DNA from: Gordonibacter sp. An230
GTDB lineage: Bacteria > Actinomycetota > Coriobacteriia > Coriobacteriales > Eggerthellaceae
Reading direction: 5' to 3'
NCBI RefSeq assembly: GCF_002159915.1
Contig: NZ_NFJP01000010.1
Location: 1 to 64,000, forward strand
Length of the DNA: 64,000 nucleotides
Shown: positions 1-10,178 of the stretch, in pieces
Position numbering within the stretch: position 1 is the first letter of the stretch
Layout of the letters: the number at the start of each line of letters is the position of its first letter
Translations under genes and position numbers: made by a program
The notes under the pieces: generated by a model
What the model saw: only the letters and a program-made list of their open reading frames with translations
Told to the model about the DNA's origin: nothing
Database searches by the model: none

Positions 1-953
1 TACCTCGTGATGACCGTGCCGGTCTCGCCGCGCAGGCCCGCCGCGGCGCACTCGAGGCTGGTGATGAGCGCCCTGCCGGCCGGGTACTGCTCGACGTAGT
101 CGATGCAGGCCTCGACCTTGGGCAGCATCGAGCCGGGGGCGAACTGGCCCTGGGCGATGTACTCCTCGGCCTCGGCCACGCTCATCTGGTCGATGGCCCT
201 CTGGTCGGGCCCGCCGAAGTTCACGCACACCTTCTCCACCGCGGTGAGGATGACGAGCATGTCGGCCTTGAGCTTGCGGGCCAGAAGCGCGCTCGAGCGG
301 TCCTTGTCGATGACGGCCGGGACGCCCTCGTACTGGCCGCCCGCCTCGAACACCGGCACGCCGCCGCCCCCCGTGGAGATGACCACGTAGCCGTCGTTGA
401 CCAGGTCGCGCACCGCGTCGAGCTCGACGATGCGCACGGGCTTCGGGGAGGCCACCACCTGCCTCCAGCCGCGGCCGGCGTCCTCCTTGTAGGTCCAGCC
501 GGTCTCGGCGGCCTTGGCGCGGGCCTCCTCCTCGGTGAGGAAGGCCCCCACGGGCTTGGTGGGGTTCCGGAACGCCGGGTCGTCGGGGTCGACGACCGTC
601 TGCGTGATCACGTTGGCCGTGGAGCGCAGGATGCCGCGGGCCTTGAGCTCGTTGAGGATGGCCTGGCTGAGCTGGTAGCCGATGTAGCCCTGGGACATGG
701 CGCCGGCCTCGGGGAAGGGCATCTCCGGGGTCTTGCCGTCGCCGGCGCTCGCGTGGGCGAACGCGTTGTTGATCATGCCGACCTGCGGGCCGTTGCCGTG
801 GGAGACCACGACGTTGGTGCCGTCCTCGATCATGTCCACGATGTGGGCGGCCGTGTTCTTCACGAGCTCGAGCTGCTCCTGGGGCGTGTTGCCCAGCGCG
901 TTGCCGCCGAGCGCGATGACGACGGTCTTACCTTCGCCGATAGTGTAAGGCAT
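1..953 (-). CDS. arcC: Carbamate kinase, 3' end at window edge
   Basis: Last step of the arginine deiminase pathway: carbamoyl phosphate plus ADP gives ATP, ammonia and CO2, in the cytoplasm. Translation from the ATG at 953 gives MPYTIGEGKTVVIALGGNALGN, with the nucleotide-binding GGNALG motif, followed by VVSHGNGPQVGM, both typical of amino-acid kinase family carbamate kinases. The frame stays open for 317 codons to the left edge and ends ...GTVITR plus the bases TA, so the stop codon probably lies right at the edge and the gene is nearly complete. An AAGGTGA ribosome binding site lies 6 nt upstream of the ATG. The gap to argF is 21 bp, so the two are co-transcribed. The long ORF on the opposite strand is a high-GC shadow. 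Confidence 0.93.
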   Translation of the reverse strand, partial: MPYTIGEGKTVVIALGGNALGNTPQEQLELVKNTAAHIVDMIEDGTNVVVSHGNGPQVGMINNAFAHASAGDGKTPEMPFPEAGAMSQGYIGYQLSQAILNELKARGILRSTANVITQTVVDPDDPAFRNPTKPVGAFLTEEEARAKAAETGWTYKEDAGRGWRQVVASPKPVRIVELDAVRDLVNDGYVVISTGGGGVPVFEAGGQYEGVPAVIDKDRSSALLARKLKADMLVILTAVEKVCVNFGGPDQRAIDQMSVAEAEEYIAQGQFAPGSMLPKVEACIDYVEQYPAGRALITSLECAAAGLRGETGTVITR

Positions 954-974
954 ATCGATTCACCTTCGACTTTC

Positions 975-1970
975 TTAGGAAAGTGTCGCGTACATGACGG
1001 CCTTGATGGTGTGCATGCGGTTCTCGGCCTCGTCGAACACCTTGGACTGCTTGGACTCGAACACCTCGTCCTCGACCTCCATCTCCGTGACGCCGAAGCG
1101 CTCGGCGATGTCGGCGCCGATGGTGGTGTTGGTGTCGTGGAACGACGGCAGGCAGTGCAGGAAAATGGCGGAGGGGTCGGCCATGGCCATGACCTCCTTC
1201 GTCACACGATAAGGCTCGAGCAGGCGGATACGCTCGGCCCAGACCTCGTCGGGCTCGCCCATGGACACCCACACGTCGGCGTAGATGACATGAGCGCCCG
1301 TGCAAGCATCTTTGATGTCCTCGGTCAGCTTGACCGTAGAGCCGTTTTCGGCGGCGATGGCCTCGCAGGTCTTCACGAGCTCGGCATCGGGCATGTTCTC
1401 CTTGGGGCCGCAAGCAACGAAGTTCACGCCCAGCTTGGAGCACACCACCATGAGGGAGCGAGCCACGTTGTTGGCGGCATCGCCCATGAACACGAACGTC
1501 TTGCCCTTGATGTCGTAGTTGAAGTTCTCCTGCATCGTGAGGATGTCTGCGAGCATCTGGGTGGGATGCCACTCGTTGGTCAACCCGTTCCACACCGGCA
1601 CGCCGGCGTTGGCGGCCAGCTCCTCGACATCGGTCTGGGCGAAGCCGCGGAACTCGATGCCGTCGTAGAAGCGGCCGAGCACGCGCGCCGTGTCCTCGAT
1701 GGACTCCTTCTTGCCCATCTGGGAGCTGCCGGGGTCGAGGTAGGTCACGCCCATGCCGAGGTCCATGGCGCCGACCTCGAACGCGCAGCGGGTGCGGGTG
1801 GACGTCTTCTGGAACAGGAGGACGATGTTCTTGCCCTCGAGGTAGCGGTGCGGAGTGCCCGTCAGCTTCAGGTTCTTGAATTCGCGAGACAGCTTCAGGA
1901 GGTACTCGATCTCCTCGGTGGTGAAATCGAGAAGCCTCAGGAAATGGCGACCACTCAAGCTAGTAGGCAT
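975..1970 (-). CDS. argF: Catabolic ornithine carbamoyltransferase
   Basis: 331 residues, full length for the family. Converts citrulline plus phosphate to ornithine plus carbamoyl phosphate (or the reverse) in the cytoplasm. The carbamoyl-phosphate loop STRTR is at residues 57-61, and the ornithine/catalytic HCLP motif is at 272-275. WHPTQMLAD near 135 is also conserved. It lies between arcA and arcC, so the catabolic role (often called arcB) is favoured over biosynthesis. AAAGGA lies 8 nt before the ATG. The 135-bp gap to arcA contains GC-rich dyads but no convincing terminator, so read-through from arcA is likely. Confidence 0.95.
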   Translation of the reverse strand: MPTSLSGRHFLRLLDFTTEEIEYLLKLSREFKNLKLTGTPHRYLEGKNIVLLFQKTSTRTRCAFEVGAMDLGMGVTYLDPGSSQMGKKESIEDTARVLGRFYDGIEFRGFAQTDVEELAANAGVPVWNGLTNEWHPTQMLADILTMQENFNYDIKGKTFVFMGDAANNVARSLMVVCSKLGVNFVACGPKENMPDAELVKTCEAIAAENGSTVKLTEDIKDACTGAHVIYADVWVSMGEPDEVWAERIRLLEPYRVTKEVMAMADPSAIFLHCLPSFHDTNTTIGADIAERFGVTEMEVEDEVFESKQSKVFDEAENRMHTIKAVMYATLS

Positions 1971-2105
1971 GGTTCGTTCCTTTCATCGTGCGTGTCCAAC
2001 AACAAACGATATCGACAGGCTGCGCCAAGTATTCAGCCCGCCTCCTTTTCGGCTTTGGAACCGAAGCGGCTCCGACAGCCGGAAAAGACACAAGGGATCC
2101 TCGGA

Positions 2106-3323
2106 CTAGTCCTCGCGCCAGATGGGCATGCTCATGCAGCGCGGACCGCCTCGACCGCGAGAAAGCTCCGCCGAAGGAATCTCGATGACGTTGATGCCTT
2201 TCTCCTTGAGCAGGGCGTTCGTCACGTCGTTGCGCTCGTACACCACCACGGTGCCCGGCGCGATGCACAGCGTGTTGCTTCCGTCGTTCCACTGCTCGCG
2301 CTCGGCCGCGATGCGGTCGCCGCCGCCGCAGGGGATGAGCTCCACCGAACGGCCGACGTACTTTTCGAGGATGTCCTCGAGCTTGCCGCTCATCTCACGC
2401 ACCTTGATGCCAGCTCCCTCAGGAGTGATCTCGAATACCGTGAGCGGCCCCATTATGCCGGGGTGGATGGTGAACTTGTCCACGTCGATCTGCGTGAACA
2501 CCGTGTCGAGATGCATCATGGCGCGATTGTTGGGAATGTTGAACGCCAAAATGGTGTCCACGGGGGACGTCTCGTCATTGAAGATGTTGTGGGCGATCTC
2601 GTCGATGGCGTCGGGCTCCGTGCGCTGCGAGATCCCGATGGCCAGCACGTGCTCGTTAATGTTGAGGATGTCGCCGCCTTCGATATGGAACGCGCTGTAG
2701 CGGCTGTAGTACTGCGGGACGTCCTTGAAGTCGGGATGGTGCGTGAAAATGTACTCAGCGAAGATCGTCTCCCGATTGCGCGTGACCGAGTACATGCGGT
2801 TGATGGACACGCCGTTGCCGATCATCGCGAACGGGTCGCGGGTGAAGTAGAGGTTCGGCATGGGTGCGATGACCATCTTGGAAGCCTCGGAGACGAGGTC
2901 GACGAGCGAGTTCGACTTGTCCGTGTGCAGCTCGGTGAGGTTGATGCCCTCCATCGTCTTGAGCACGAGATCGAAGTTGTCGGGATAGTTGTCGTTGAGG
3001 TAGTCGTAGATGATCTTCTGGTAGCGCTCAGTTCGGATGCCCGCCTCTTCGATGAACTGCTTGAGGAATTTCTCGCGCAGCTCGGGGTTTTGGTCGAGGA
3101 CCTCGGCCATGAGCCTCTCGAGGTAGACGACCTCCACGCCGTTGTCCCGAAGGGCCTGGGCGAAAGCGTCATGCTCCTCCTGGGCCACCTTCAGAAACGG
3201 GATGTCGTCGAACAGCAGCTCCTCGAGCGTGTTCGGCGTCAGGTTCAGAAGCTCTCGGCCCGGGCGGTGCAACAACACTTTTTTCAAGGGCTTGATCTCG
3301 CTCTTGACGTTCACACCAGCCAT
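2106..3323 (-). CDS. arcA: Arginine deiminase
   Basis: 405 residues, the normal size. Hydrolyses arginine to citrulline and ammonia, giving ATP through the pathway and protection from acid. Recognisable segments are the N-terminal KKVLLHRPG, FTRDPF, HIEGGDILNI, MHLDTVFTQID, and the C-terminal GGPRCMSMPI with the nucleophilic cysteine near residue 398. It is the first gene of the operon (arcA-argF-arcC on the minus strand). AGGAGGG lies 7 nt upstream of the ATG. The preceding region carries a 14-bp perfect palindrome that could be an operator. Confidence 0.97.
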   Translation of the reverse strand: MAGVNVKSEIKPLKKVLLHRPGRELLNLTPNTLEELLFDDIPFLKVAQEEHDAFAQALRDNGVEVVYLERLMAEVLDQNPELREKFLKQFIEEAGIRTERYQKIIYDYLNDNYPDNFDLVLKTMEGINLTELHTDKSNSLVDLVSEASKMVIAPMPNLYFTRDPFAMIGNGVSINRMYSVTRNRETIFAEYIFTHHPDFKDVPQYYSRYSAFHIEGGDILNINEHVLAIGISQRTEPDAIDEIAHNIFNDETSPVDTILAFNIPNNRAMMHLDTVFTQIDVDKFTIHPGIMGPLTVFEITPEGAGIKVREMSGKLEDILEKYVGRSVELIPCGGGDRIAAEREQWNDGSNTLCIAPGTVVVYERNDVTNALLKEKGINVIEIPSAELSRGRGGPRCMSMPIWRED

Positions 3324-3869
3324 AGCAACCCTCCTTCTTCTTCGATTTTATGCATTTTCCAGATTTGCGACCATCGGATCAGCCCGTTGCGCACCGGACG
3401 TCCGGTTGACAGGGTCAAAATCTCACGGTTCCGGTCAAATTGCAACCACAAAAACGAAACAAAACCGCCCCTCGGTGATTACCGCATGTTTTTTCGGCGA
3501 ACGGTTTACCCGAACACGACCTTTCTCCACTTTTTCTTCAAATTTAGGCACATCCGATAGCACGAATCAGAGATGGAACGACAGCGCACAACGGTTGTTT
3601 TCAAAGCGATGGAGCATCATCTCGCTGAAAAAGCGATCGACCTGAATGCATAAAAATTCAGAAACATGCAGTTTCGGTGCAAACGCCGTTCCGCACTGCG
3701 GCACCCGAAGGGCAAACTGCGAGACCCTCATCCGCCCCAAACCTGTCATTTTTATCGTAATACCTGATGAAATCCTATATTTATCCGCTCATCCAGCAAA
3801 TGAGGGTCCTTGCGCATCGAAAAGGTCCTGCGAGGGATTTTGCGGTATAATACCGACAGCGGCCGAAAT
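3324..3869. other. Intergenic region upstream of arcA and tRNA-Arg
   Basis: No gene recognised in 546 bp of AT-richer sequence. It should contain the minus-strand promoter for arcA; a weak TAAAAT (-10-like, minus strand) lies just upstream of the arcA ribosome binding site. On the plus strand a TATAAT at 3846-3851 sits about 20 bp before the tRNA-Arg gene and is its likely -10 box. No good -35 partner was found. ORFs here are short and have no recognisable features. Confidence 0.5.
3393..3406. promoter_or_regulatory. 14-bp perfect palindrome upstream of arcA
   Basis: ACCGGACGTCCGGT is a perfect inverted repeat about 70 bp upstream of the arcA start. Its place in the promoter region fits a dimeric regulator site, but no regulator is assigned and the site could be chance in a GC-rich genome. 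Confidence 0.35.
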
Positions 3870-3945
3870 GCGCCCATGGCTCAATGGATAGAGCAACGGA
3901 CTTCTAATCCGTCGGTTGCAGGTTCGAGTCCTGCTGGGCGCACCA
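3870..3945 (+). tRNA. tRNA-Arg (UCU)
   Basis: Cloverleaf with acceptor GCGCCCA (3870-3876) pairing with TGGGCGC (3935-3941). The anticodon stem ACGGA/TCCGT encloses the loop CTTCTAA (anticodon TCT), and the T arm contains GGTTCGAGTCC. The CCA end is encoded (3943-3945). TATAAT lies about 20 bp upstream. Confidence 0.97.
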
Positions 3946-4227
3946 TCGGCTTTCAATCGCTCTGTTCAATCTGAACTATTTTGCTTAAAAGCGTTTAATT
4001 ATCCCATATTTAAAAATTATTGACAATGTTTTTTTGTGAAACAATTCGAACAGGCGATGCGCTCGCAGAACGTGAGGCGCATTTGTCGTGCGCATCAGAA
4101 CGATTGGCAACCGATTGGCAACGATACGCTTACGACACAATAGCCAATGAACCTCATGTCTTATCATTATAGGCTCTATCGATGAATGCTCATTCGTTCG
4201 CTGAACGAGCATCGAGAGGAGCTTTGC

Positions 4228-4470
4228 ATGCCTTATCTGGAAAACCACACGCTTTATTACAAAAAGACCTGCCCCTACTGCCAAAAGGTCCTGCGCTTCA
4301 TGGACGAGCAGAGGATCACCATGAATACGCGCGACACCCTGCAGCCCGGCAATCAGAACGACCTCGTGCGCATCGGGGGCAAAAAGCAGGTGCCATGCCT
4401 GGTCATCGATGGCAAGGCTCTGTACGAATCCGACGACATCATCGCCTACCTGCGAAAGGCGAACGTTTAA
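4228..4470 (+). CDS. Glutaredoxin-like protein
   Basis: 80 residues from the ATG at 4228, chosen because AGAGGAG lies 7 nt before it; the frame is open 14 codons further upstream without a good site. A CPYC redox motif sits near residue 14, followed by the thioredoxin-fold segments GKKQVPCLVIDG (cis-proline) and YESDDIIAYL, as in glutaredoxins and GST N-terminal domains. Expected to be a small cytoplasmic thiol-disulfide oxidoreductase. A strong hairpin follows, so it looks monocistronic. Confidence 0.88.
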   Translation: MPYLENHTLYYKKTCPYCQKVLRFMDEQRITMNTRDTLQPGNQNDLVRIGGKKQVPCLVIDGKALYESDDIIAYLRKANV

Positions 4471-4489
4471 ATCAAGGCGCGCACCTTTC

Positions 4490-4525
4490 GGAAGGCCCCG
4501 GTCGCACGTGCAGCCGGGGCCTTCC
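4490..4525 (+). terminator. Hairpin terminator after glutaredoxin
   Basis: Perfect 12-bp stem GGAAGGCCCCGG / CCGGGGCCTTCC with a 12-nt loop, 20 bp after the glutaredoxin stop. There is no clear T-run, so it is a strong hairpin of less certain termination type. Confidence 0.65.
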
Positions 4526-4835
4526 CCATATGCGGACGAAGTCGCCACCAAAAACGCAGATCGGCACCCCTCCCTTTTTGTCCCACCATAGCACGCCAAG
4601 CAGGCAGTGCCCATCGAAGAGGAAGCGGAAGGCGGAATCCGAAGCAGCGTATCCCGCGGCGACCGGATCGGAGCCCTATGCGCCGGATCCGGCCAAACGG
4701 TGAGAGACCACGGGGCGTCGGAGGCGCGCTCCGCGGAATCGGCAGGAGCGAGTTTCGTGCTTTGATTGAACGCCATGATCACGTGCCAGCAAGGCATGCG
4801 AACCGGGATAAGGCCCGGAAAGCAAGAAGGGGCGC
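4526..4835. other. Intergenic, nothing recognised
   Basis: 310 bp between two terminator hairpins. Only short overlapping frames with no recognisable protein, RNA or repeat. Confidence 0.4.
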
Positions 4836-4875
4836 AAAAAAGCCAGGCAGAATGCGCGCTTCCGACCTGGCTTTT
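4836..4875 (-). terminator. Terminator downstream of tRNA-Gly
   Basis: Read on the minus strand, AAAAGCCAGG pairs with CCTGGCTTTTTT, ending in a six-T run. It lies just after the 3' end of tRNA-Gly and fits an intrinsic terminator for it. Confidence 0.8.
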
Positions 4876-4882
4876 CGTTTGA

Positions 4883-4956
4883 TGGAGCGGGTGACGGGAA
4901 TCGAACCCGCGTCATGAGCTTGGAAGGCTCAGGTTCTGCCATTGAACTACACCCGC
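4883..4956 (-). tRNA. tRNA-Gly (UCC)
   Basis: Minus-strand cloverleaf with 5' acceptor GCGGGTG (4956-4950), anticodon loop CTTCCAA (anticodon TCC) and T arm GGGTTCGATTCCC. The 3' CCA is encoded at 4885-4883. A terminator follows. Confidence 0.97.
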
Positions 4957-5378
4957 ATGACGCGTCGGCTATTGTACCGCAACATCGGCCGTCGTGCGCG
5001 AGATTCCCTGGGAGTTTCCACCAGATTCCGCATAAACCCGATAGCAGAGCCGTCCGCGCCGAGGGAATCGGCAACTTCGAAGGCTTCCCGCGCCGCAACG
5101 GCCTCGTCGCGCGCAGACGCCTGATCGACGCCCAACGTCGAGAAGGTCGACGGCCGCCGTGCAGACAGCCGTCCCCGCCCCCGCCCCGAGGGCGTCGCCA
5201 TTGACGGCGCGGTCGTCGCGAGCCCTGGAAAGCCCCTATCCGAAAGCTCCGCGCCTCGAAGGAAGGCGGCGCGGCAGCTTCTCCCGCACCGCTCCGGTTG
5301 CTCCCTGCGCGGACGGGCGCGTCCTGAGCGTCGCGCCGCGCTCGCCGTGCGCCCATCCCAGCGCGCGGCGGCGATGCG
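4957..5378. other. Intergenic, no recognisable gene
   Basis: About 420 bp of GC-rich sequence between tRNA-Gly and the ABC permease stop codon. An 84-codon minus-strand frame (4947-5201) overlaps the tRNA and has no features I recognise. It may be a remnant or nothing. Confidence 0.4.
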
Positions 5379-6709
5379 TCACTCCCGCGCGGCAAGCGCG
5401 GGCACCGCCCCTTTCCGCAGCACGGAGATCGTGGGGGCAAGCTCGGCGGCAAGCACCAGGACGAGCCCCGCAAGCGACACTGTCGCGCCCTGCACGAAGG
5501 AAAGGCCCTCGAGCGGAGGGAGGCCGAGGGCGAAGGCGACGGCGGCGTTCGAGGCAACAGCGCAGAGCATCCCCGCCAAGGTGGCGGTGACCGCATGGAT
5601 AAGCGCCTCACAGACGGAGGACGCCAGCACCGTTCGAAAGCTCGCCCCGCACGCGACGAGGAGCGCGACATCGCGCACGCGCGCCCTCGACGACATCGCC
5701 ATGCTCGCCGCCGCGCCGACGACGGCGAGCAGCACGGGCCCGCCGAGCAGAAGCACGCTCGACGTCCAGTCGAGCGAGGTGCTGTAGCCGACCGCGCTCC
5801 GTGAAGCCACGAAAGCCCCCAGCAGGTTGGAAAGCGAGAAGACGCCCGCCACCACGCCGAAGCCCACCACGACGGGAGTCTCGACCGACGTCGAGGCGGC
5901 CAGGCCGAAACGGGCCGCACGGCGCGCGAGGAACCAGGCGTTCCAGCGGCCCCGCGAAACAAGCGCCGTCCAAGCGCCCAGCAGCGCAGGCAGCGCCACC
6001 GGAGCCGCAGCCGCAAGCGTCGCAGTCGCGAGAAGGGGCACGAACAACGAGCCCGACAAAGAATCCAGATCTCCCCCCGACAGGGACGCCGCAACCTGCC
6101 AGGTCGAGAACGCCAGGATCGCGCACAGCGCAGCGCGCGCCCACGTCATCCCCCTGCGCGCCTCCTCCGGCTCGCGCAGGGCGGCCACGGGCGGCGTCTT
6201 CGCCGCGCTGCAGGCGCCCCTCAGCCCTCCGATCAGGAACACCACGGCGACCGCGAGCCACACCGCCGGCATCGTCGGCAAGCCGACTTCGAGCGCCACC
6301 TGGTCGATGGGCTGGTAGAACGGCGAGCTGAACACCCAGGGGAACAGCGGCTCGAACGCAGCCGCCTCGGCCAGCGTCCCGCAGAGCGACCCCAGAAGCG
6401 CCACTGCGGCGATCTGCCCCAGCACCACCGCGCGCACCTGGCAGGGGCTCGCGTTCGCCAGCTGCCACAGGGCGTAGGAGCGCCGCTGGGCCGTCACGGC
6501 CAGGCTCGCCGTCTGCGCAGCCACCGGCACCGCGGCGATCGCCGAGAAGGCGATCACGGTGACGGCGAAGCTCTGCATGTTCGGATACGTCCTCGCCGTC
6601 TCCGCAAGCGACACGCCCCAGCCTCCGACGAACCCGCAGACCGCAGCGACCATGAACGCGCCGATCCAGGTGGTCGCATGGTCGCGCAGGTCGCAAAGCG
6701 CAAGCCGGA

Positions 6710-6713
<4 letters not shown>
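5379..6713 (-). CDS. FtsX-like ABC transporter permease
   Basis: 444 residues, hydrophobic, with about eight predicted membrane segments in two FtsX-like halves (residues about 15-165 and 275-440) separated by further membrane helices. The N-terminus MIRLALCDLRDHATTWIG resembles the start of exporter permeases partnered with LolD/MacB-type ATPases. It overlaps the upstream ATPase gene by ATGA, which indicates translational coupling. The substrate cannot be told from sequence. Peptide or antibiotic export or sensing is common for such pairs. Confidence 0.82.
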
Positions 6714-7471
<758 letters not shown>

Positions 7472-7642
7472 GCGCCCTCCCTTCCTTGGGTTTTCCGCAG
7501 CCTGCGCAAACGGCACGGAGCGCACGGCTCCGCACGGCCTTTCCGGCCGCATGCGGTCCCGCACAGCTCTCCGCACCCTGCGCGGCGCCCTTCGTTCGAC
7601 GACGAACTTCTCCAACGATGATCGAAATGCGCGGCGCGCGGG

Positions 7643-8614
7643 TTACGCGCCGCTTTTCAGAAGACGGAACGCCCTGATCGCTCCGTACACGAGGCCGCCG
7701 ATGGGCCACGCGATCCAAAACCAACCTCCCGCGCCGAGCGCTGGCACGAACAAAAGCGCAAGGCCGACGGCGGTGGATATGCTCATGACGAGCTTGAGAA
7801 GGGCGCGATTACGGCGGGCCTCGCGAGCTCGGTCGCCAAGCGCGCCATCGCCCAAAGCCTCGATGTCGGCTTCGTCAAGAACCCCAAGCGACGCGCGGTT
7901 GTAAGCCTCCAGATCGCAGCGCTTCGCCATGAGGCAGCCGTGGACGACGAAGAGAACCCCCAGCCCCGCGCCCAGCAGAGCCGCCGCTTCCGCAAGCCAC
8001 GCCGTCCCCTGCGCAAGCACGGCCACCGCGCATCCCGCCAGGAAGCATCCGATGCCCGTCGCCGCCTCCGTCGCCACAGCCGCGCGCATGCGCGCCTTCT
8101 GATCGACCGTGTAGAAGTCCTCGACGAAAGGATGCGCCCTGCGAAAACCCCTGCGTTTCGAGAAGGCCGGCAAAACGAGGGCGAGGCAGACGGCGACAGC
8201 CGCGAGCCCCGCCGCGCCGACAAGGCTCCACAGATCTATCGCGGAGGCGAGCGCAAAGCCCCAGAGGAGCAGCGCCGCCGCGATGCCCGCGAACGGCACG
8301 GCGAAGCCGAGGGCGGCGCGCCCGGCGAAGGAGCGCATGGCTTCGTCGTAGCCCGTCACATCCTGCGGCGAGCCCGTCTGCGGCATCCGAACCGCCTCTT
8401 CGACCTCGCGTGCGGACAGGTCGCCGGACACGAGCTCGTCGAGCGTGCAGCCGAACAGGTCGCATAGCTTGAGCAGCTTGTCCATCTCTGGATAGGCACG
8501 CTCGGCCTCCCACTTCGACACGGATTGGCGGCTTACGCCAAGCAGCATGGCAAGCTGTTCCTGCGTCATGTTGCGCGCAGCGCGCAGATGCTGCAAGTTG
8601 TCCCGAAAACTCAT
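7643..8614 (-). CDS. Membrane-anchored XRE-family regulator
   Basis: 323 residues from the second ATG (8614), which has AAAGG 9 nt upstream; the ATG three codons earlier abuts that site. Residues about 1-60 form a Cro/C1 helix-turn-helix (MTQEQLAMLLGVSRQSVSKWE). The rest has about six hydrophobic segments in three pairs (near 100-150, 190-235 and 275-315). Such HTH-plus-membrane proteins are often encoded beside transporters and may sense the membrane or the transporter. It lies 171 bp upstream of the ABC ATPase on the same strand and is a candidate regulator of it. Confidence 0.8.
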   Translation of the reverse strand: MSFRDNLQHLRAARNMTQEQLAMLLGVSRQSVSKWEAERAYPEMDKLLKLCDLFGCTLDELVSGDLSAREVEEAVRMPQTGSPQDVTGYDEAMRSFAGRAALGFAVPFAGIAAALLLWGFALASAIDLWSLVGAAGLAAVAVCLALVLPAFSKRRGFRRAHPFVEDFYTVDQKARMRAAVATEAATGIGCFLAGCAVAVLAQGTAWLAEAAALLGAGLGVLFVVHGCLMAKRCDLEAYNRASLGVLDEADIEALGDGALGDRAREARRNRALLKLVMSISTAVGLALLFVPALGAGGWFWIAWPIGGLVYGAIRAFRLLKSGA

Positions 8615-9199
8615 GGCGACCATCCTTTACGATTCCGTTCACATGCAACGTGCCGGGCATCGCGCACCATCCGCACGACCCGCGAATGCGGTTCGACGCA
8701 GCGGACGAACGCCCGTCTGCCGCCCTATGGTGCGGGCGCGCCGCCCTCCGATCAACCAACTTGCGGCTTCCTTTTCGAACGCCGCGGCGCGACCTCCGGT
8801 AGCTTACCGCAGGTCGCGAAAGCGCAACCTGCAAAACCGCGCAAAAAGCGAACCGGGCAGGACCGAAAACCGCGGCGAGCCGAGACGGACCGCAGGCAGG
8901 ACGGTCGGGAGCCCGCAAAGAAGGGAGAGGTCGAGGGGGGGGGTCGATGCGAGGGGACGGAGCGAACCATGGTGCCTCGCACACTCGCGAAAGGGCGGGC
9001 GCCGCTCCATCGGCCCCTTGAGACAAGCGTCCCTTCCGTTCGAGAGAGCTCATACGGCCCGCCCTCCTTCGACAGGCGCGAAAGGACGGACGCCGCGCTG
9101 AAGGCGGAAAGCGAAGAGAGGGGGAAGAAGGGGACGCCCGGATTCGAAGCCTCCATGCAACGGGGAAGGGCCGCAGCCCTCCCCCGAAAGAACCCGTAC
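8615..9199. other. Intergenic between XRE regulator and tRNA-Pro
   Basis: About 585 bp without a recognised gene. It holds a 29-bp interrupted palindrome (listed separately) and a G-run near 8935-8942. The promoter of the XRE gene should lie at the left side. Open frames on both strands look like GC-rich shadows. Confidence 0.4.
8789..8817. promoter_or_regulatory. 29-bp dyad upstream of XRE regulator
   Basis: GCGACCT (8789-8795) and CGGTA (8797-8801) are mirrored by TACCG (8805-8809) and AGGTCGC (8811-8817) around GCT, with two unpaired positions. No T-run follows, so it reads more like an operator or RNA hairpin than a terminator. It lies about 175 bp upstream of the XRE gene. Confidence 0.4.
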
Positions 9200-9276
9200 T
9201 GGTCGGGACGACAGGATTCGAACCTGCGACATCCTGCTCCCAAAGCAGGCGCGCTACCAGACTGCGCCACGTCCCG
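9200..9276 (-). tRNA. tRNA-Pro (UGG)
   Basis: Minus-strand cloverleaf with acceptor CGGGACG (9276-9270) paired with CGTCCCG, anticodon stem CCTGC/GCAGG around TTTGGGA (anticodon TGG), T arm AGGTTCGAATCCT and encoded CCA (9202-9200). Confidence 0.97.
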
Positions 9277-9489
9277 ACGAAAACGGCAGCTGCCAGTATA
9301 GCAGAAGACCGACGGCGCGAGCCCGACGAAACGAAGGTCGGCCCGCGACGCGCGAGCACCCGCGGCGCAAGGCTCGACGGACGCTCACCATCCCGCTCGA
9401 AAGACGCGCTGAGCCACACGCTCCGAAGGCGCGCAGTACGCGACGTTTCCGCAGATGCGGCGTTGCTCGCAGATCAGGCCGCAGCGCCT

Positions 9490-10095
9490 TTACGCCGCCC
9501 CCTCGATCCGGGCGCGCAAAGCGCGCAGGGCGTTTCCGCGATGCGAGACAGCGTTCTTCTCCTCAGGCAGCGCCTCGGCAAGCGTGCGCTCGCCTCCGAA
9601 CACGTCGGGCAAAAACAGCGGGTCGTAACCGAACCCGTGCTCGCCGCGCCCCTCATGCCCGATGCGCCCTTCGACGGCGCCGCAAGCCACCGTCTCGGAG
9701 CCGTCCTCGTCTATGAACACGAGCGTGCACACGAAACGCGCCGTGCGCTTCTCGTCGGGCACCCCGGCCAACTCGGAGAGCAGCTTCGCGTTGTTCGCCG
9801 CATCGTCGCAGGGATCTCCCGCGTAGCGCGCCGAGCGCACGCCGGGCGCTCCATCGAGCGCGTCCACGGCCAAACCCGAGTCGTCGGCGAGCACCGCCCT
9901 GCCGCCGCTCGCCTCGCGCGCCGCGCGAGCCTTGATGCGGGCGTTGCCCTCGAACGTATCAGCGTCCTCCTCGGGATCTGAGACAATCCCCACCTCGCGC
10001 AGAGTGCGGAACCTCCAACCGGGAAAATCCAGCGCTTCGGCGATCTCGCTTACCTTGTGCGCGTTGTTGCTGGCGATGACGACGATTTTCTCCAT
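9490..10095 (-). CDS. rdgB: dITP/XTP pyrophosphatase (RdgB/HAM1)
   Basis: 201 residues from the ATG at 10095. Removes non-canonical purine nucleoside triphosphates from the pool. The family pattern is clear: VIASNNAHKVSEI at the N-terminus, DTFEGNARIKA, LADDSGLAVDAL with catalytic acidic residues, GVRSARYAG, and HGFGYDPLF. AGAGGA precedes the start. It lies 83 bp downstream of murI on the same strand, a common pairing. Confidence 0.94.
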   Translation of the reverse strand: MEKIVVIASNNAHKVSEIAEALDFPGWRFRTLREVGIVSDPEEDADTFEGNARIKARAAREASGGRAVLADDSGLAVDALDGAPGVRSARYAGDPCDDAANNAKLLSELAGVPDEKRTARFVCTLVFIDEDGSETVACGAVEGRIGHEGRGEHGFGYDPLFLPDVFGGERTLAEALPEEKNAVSHRGNALRALRARIEGAA

Positions 10096-10178
10096 TTCCT
10101 CTTCCTTCTCCTGCCTGCGCCGCACCCCGGCATCTCGCAGCCCTCGCTCGCGCGAATCGAAGCCTCCCGCATGCACGC

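Noticed and set aside
753-3560. 935-codon plus-strand ORF
   Set aside because: Antisense to arcC, argF and arcA; composition (His/Val/Asp/Arg-rich) is that of a GC-rich shadow frame.
3870-3945. tRNA-Arg as a prophage attachment site
   Set aside because: No integrase or phage genes nearby and no partial tRNA copy found in the window.
8933-8942. G-run near 8935 as a phase-variation tract
   Set aside because: It lies in non-coding sequence with no gene start or promoter that it could switch.
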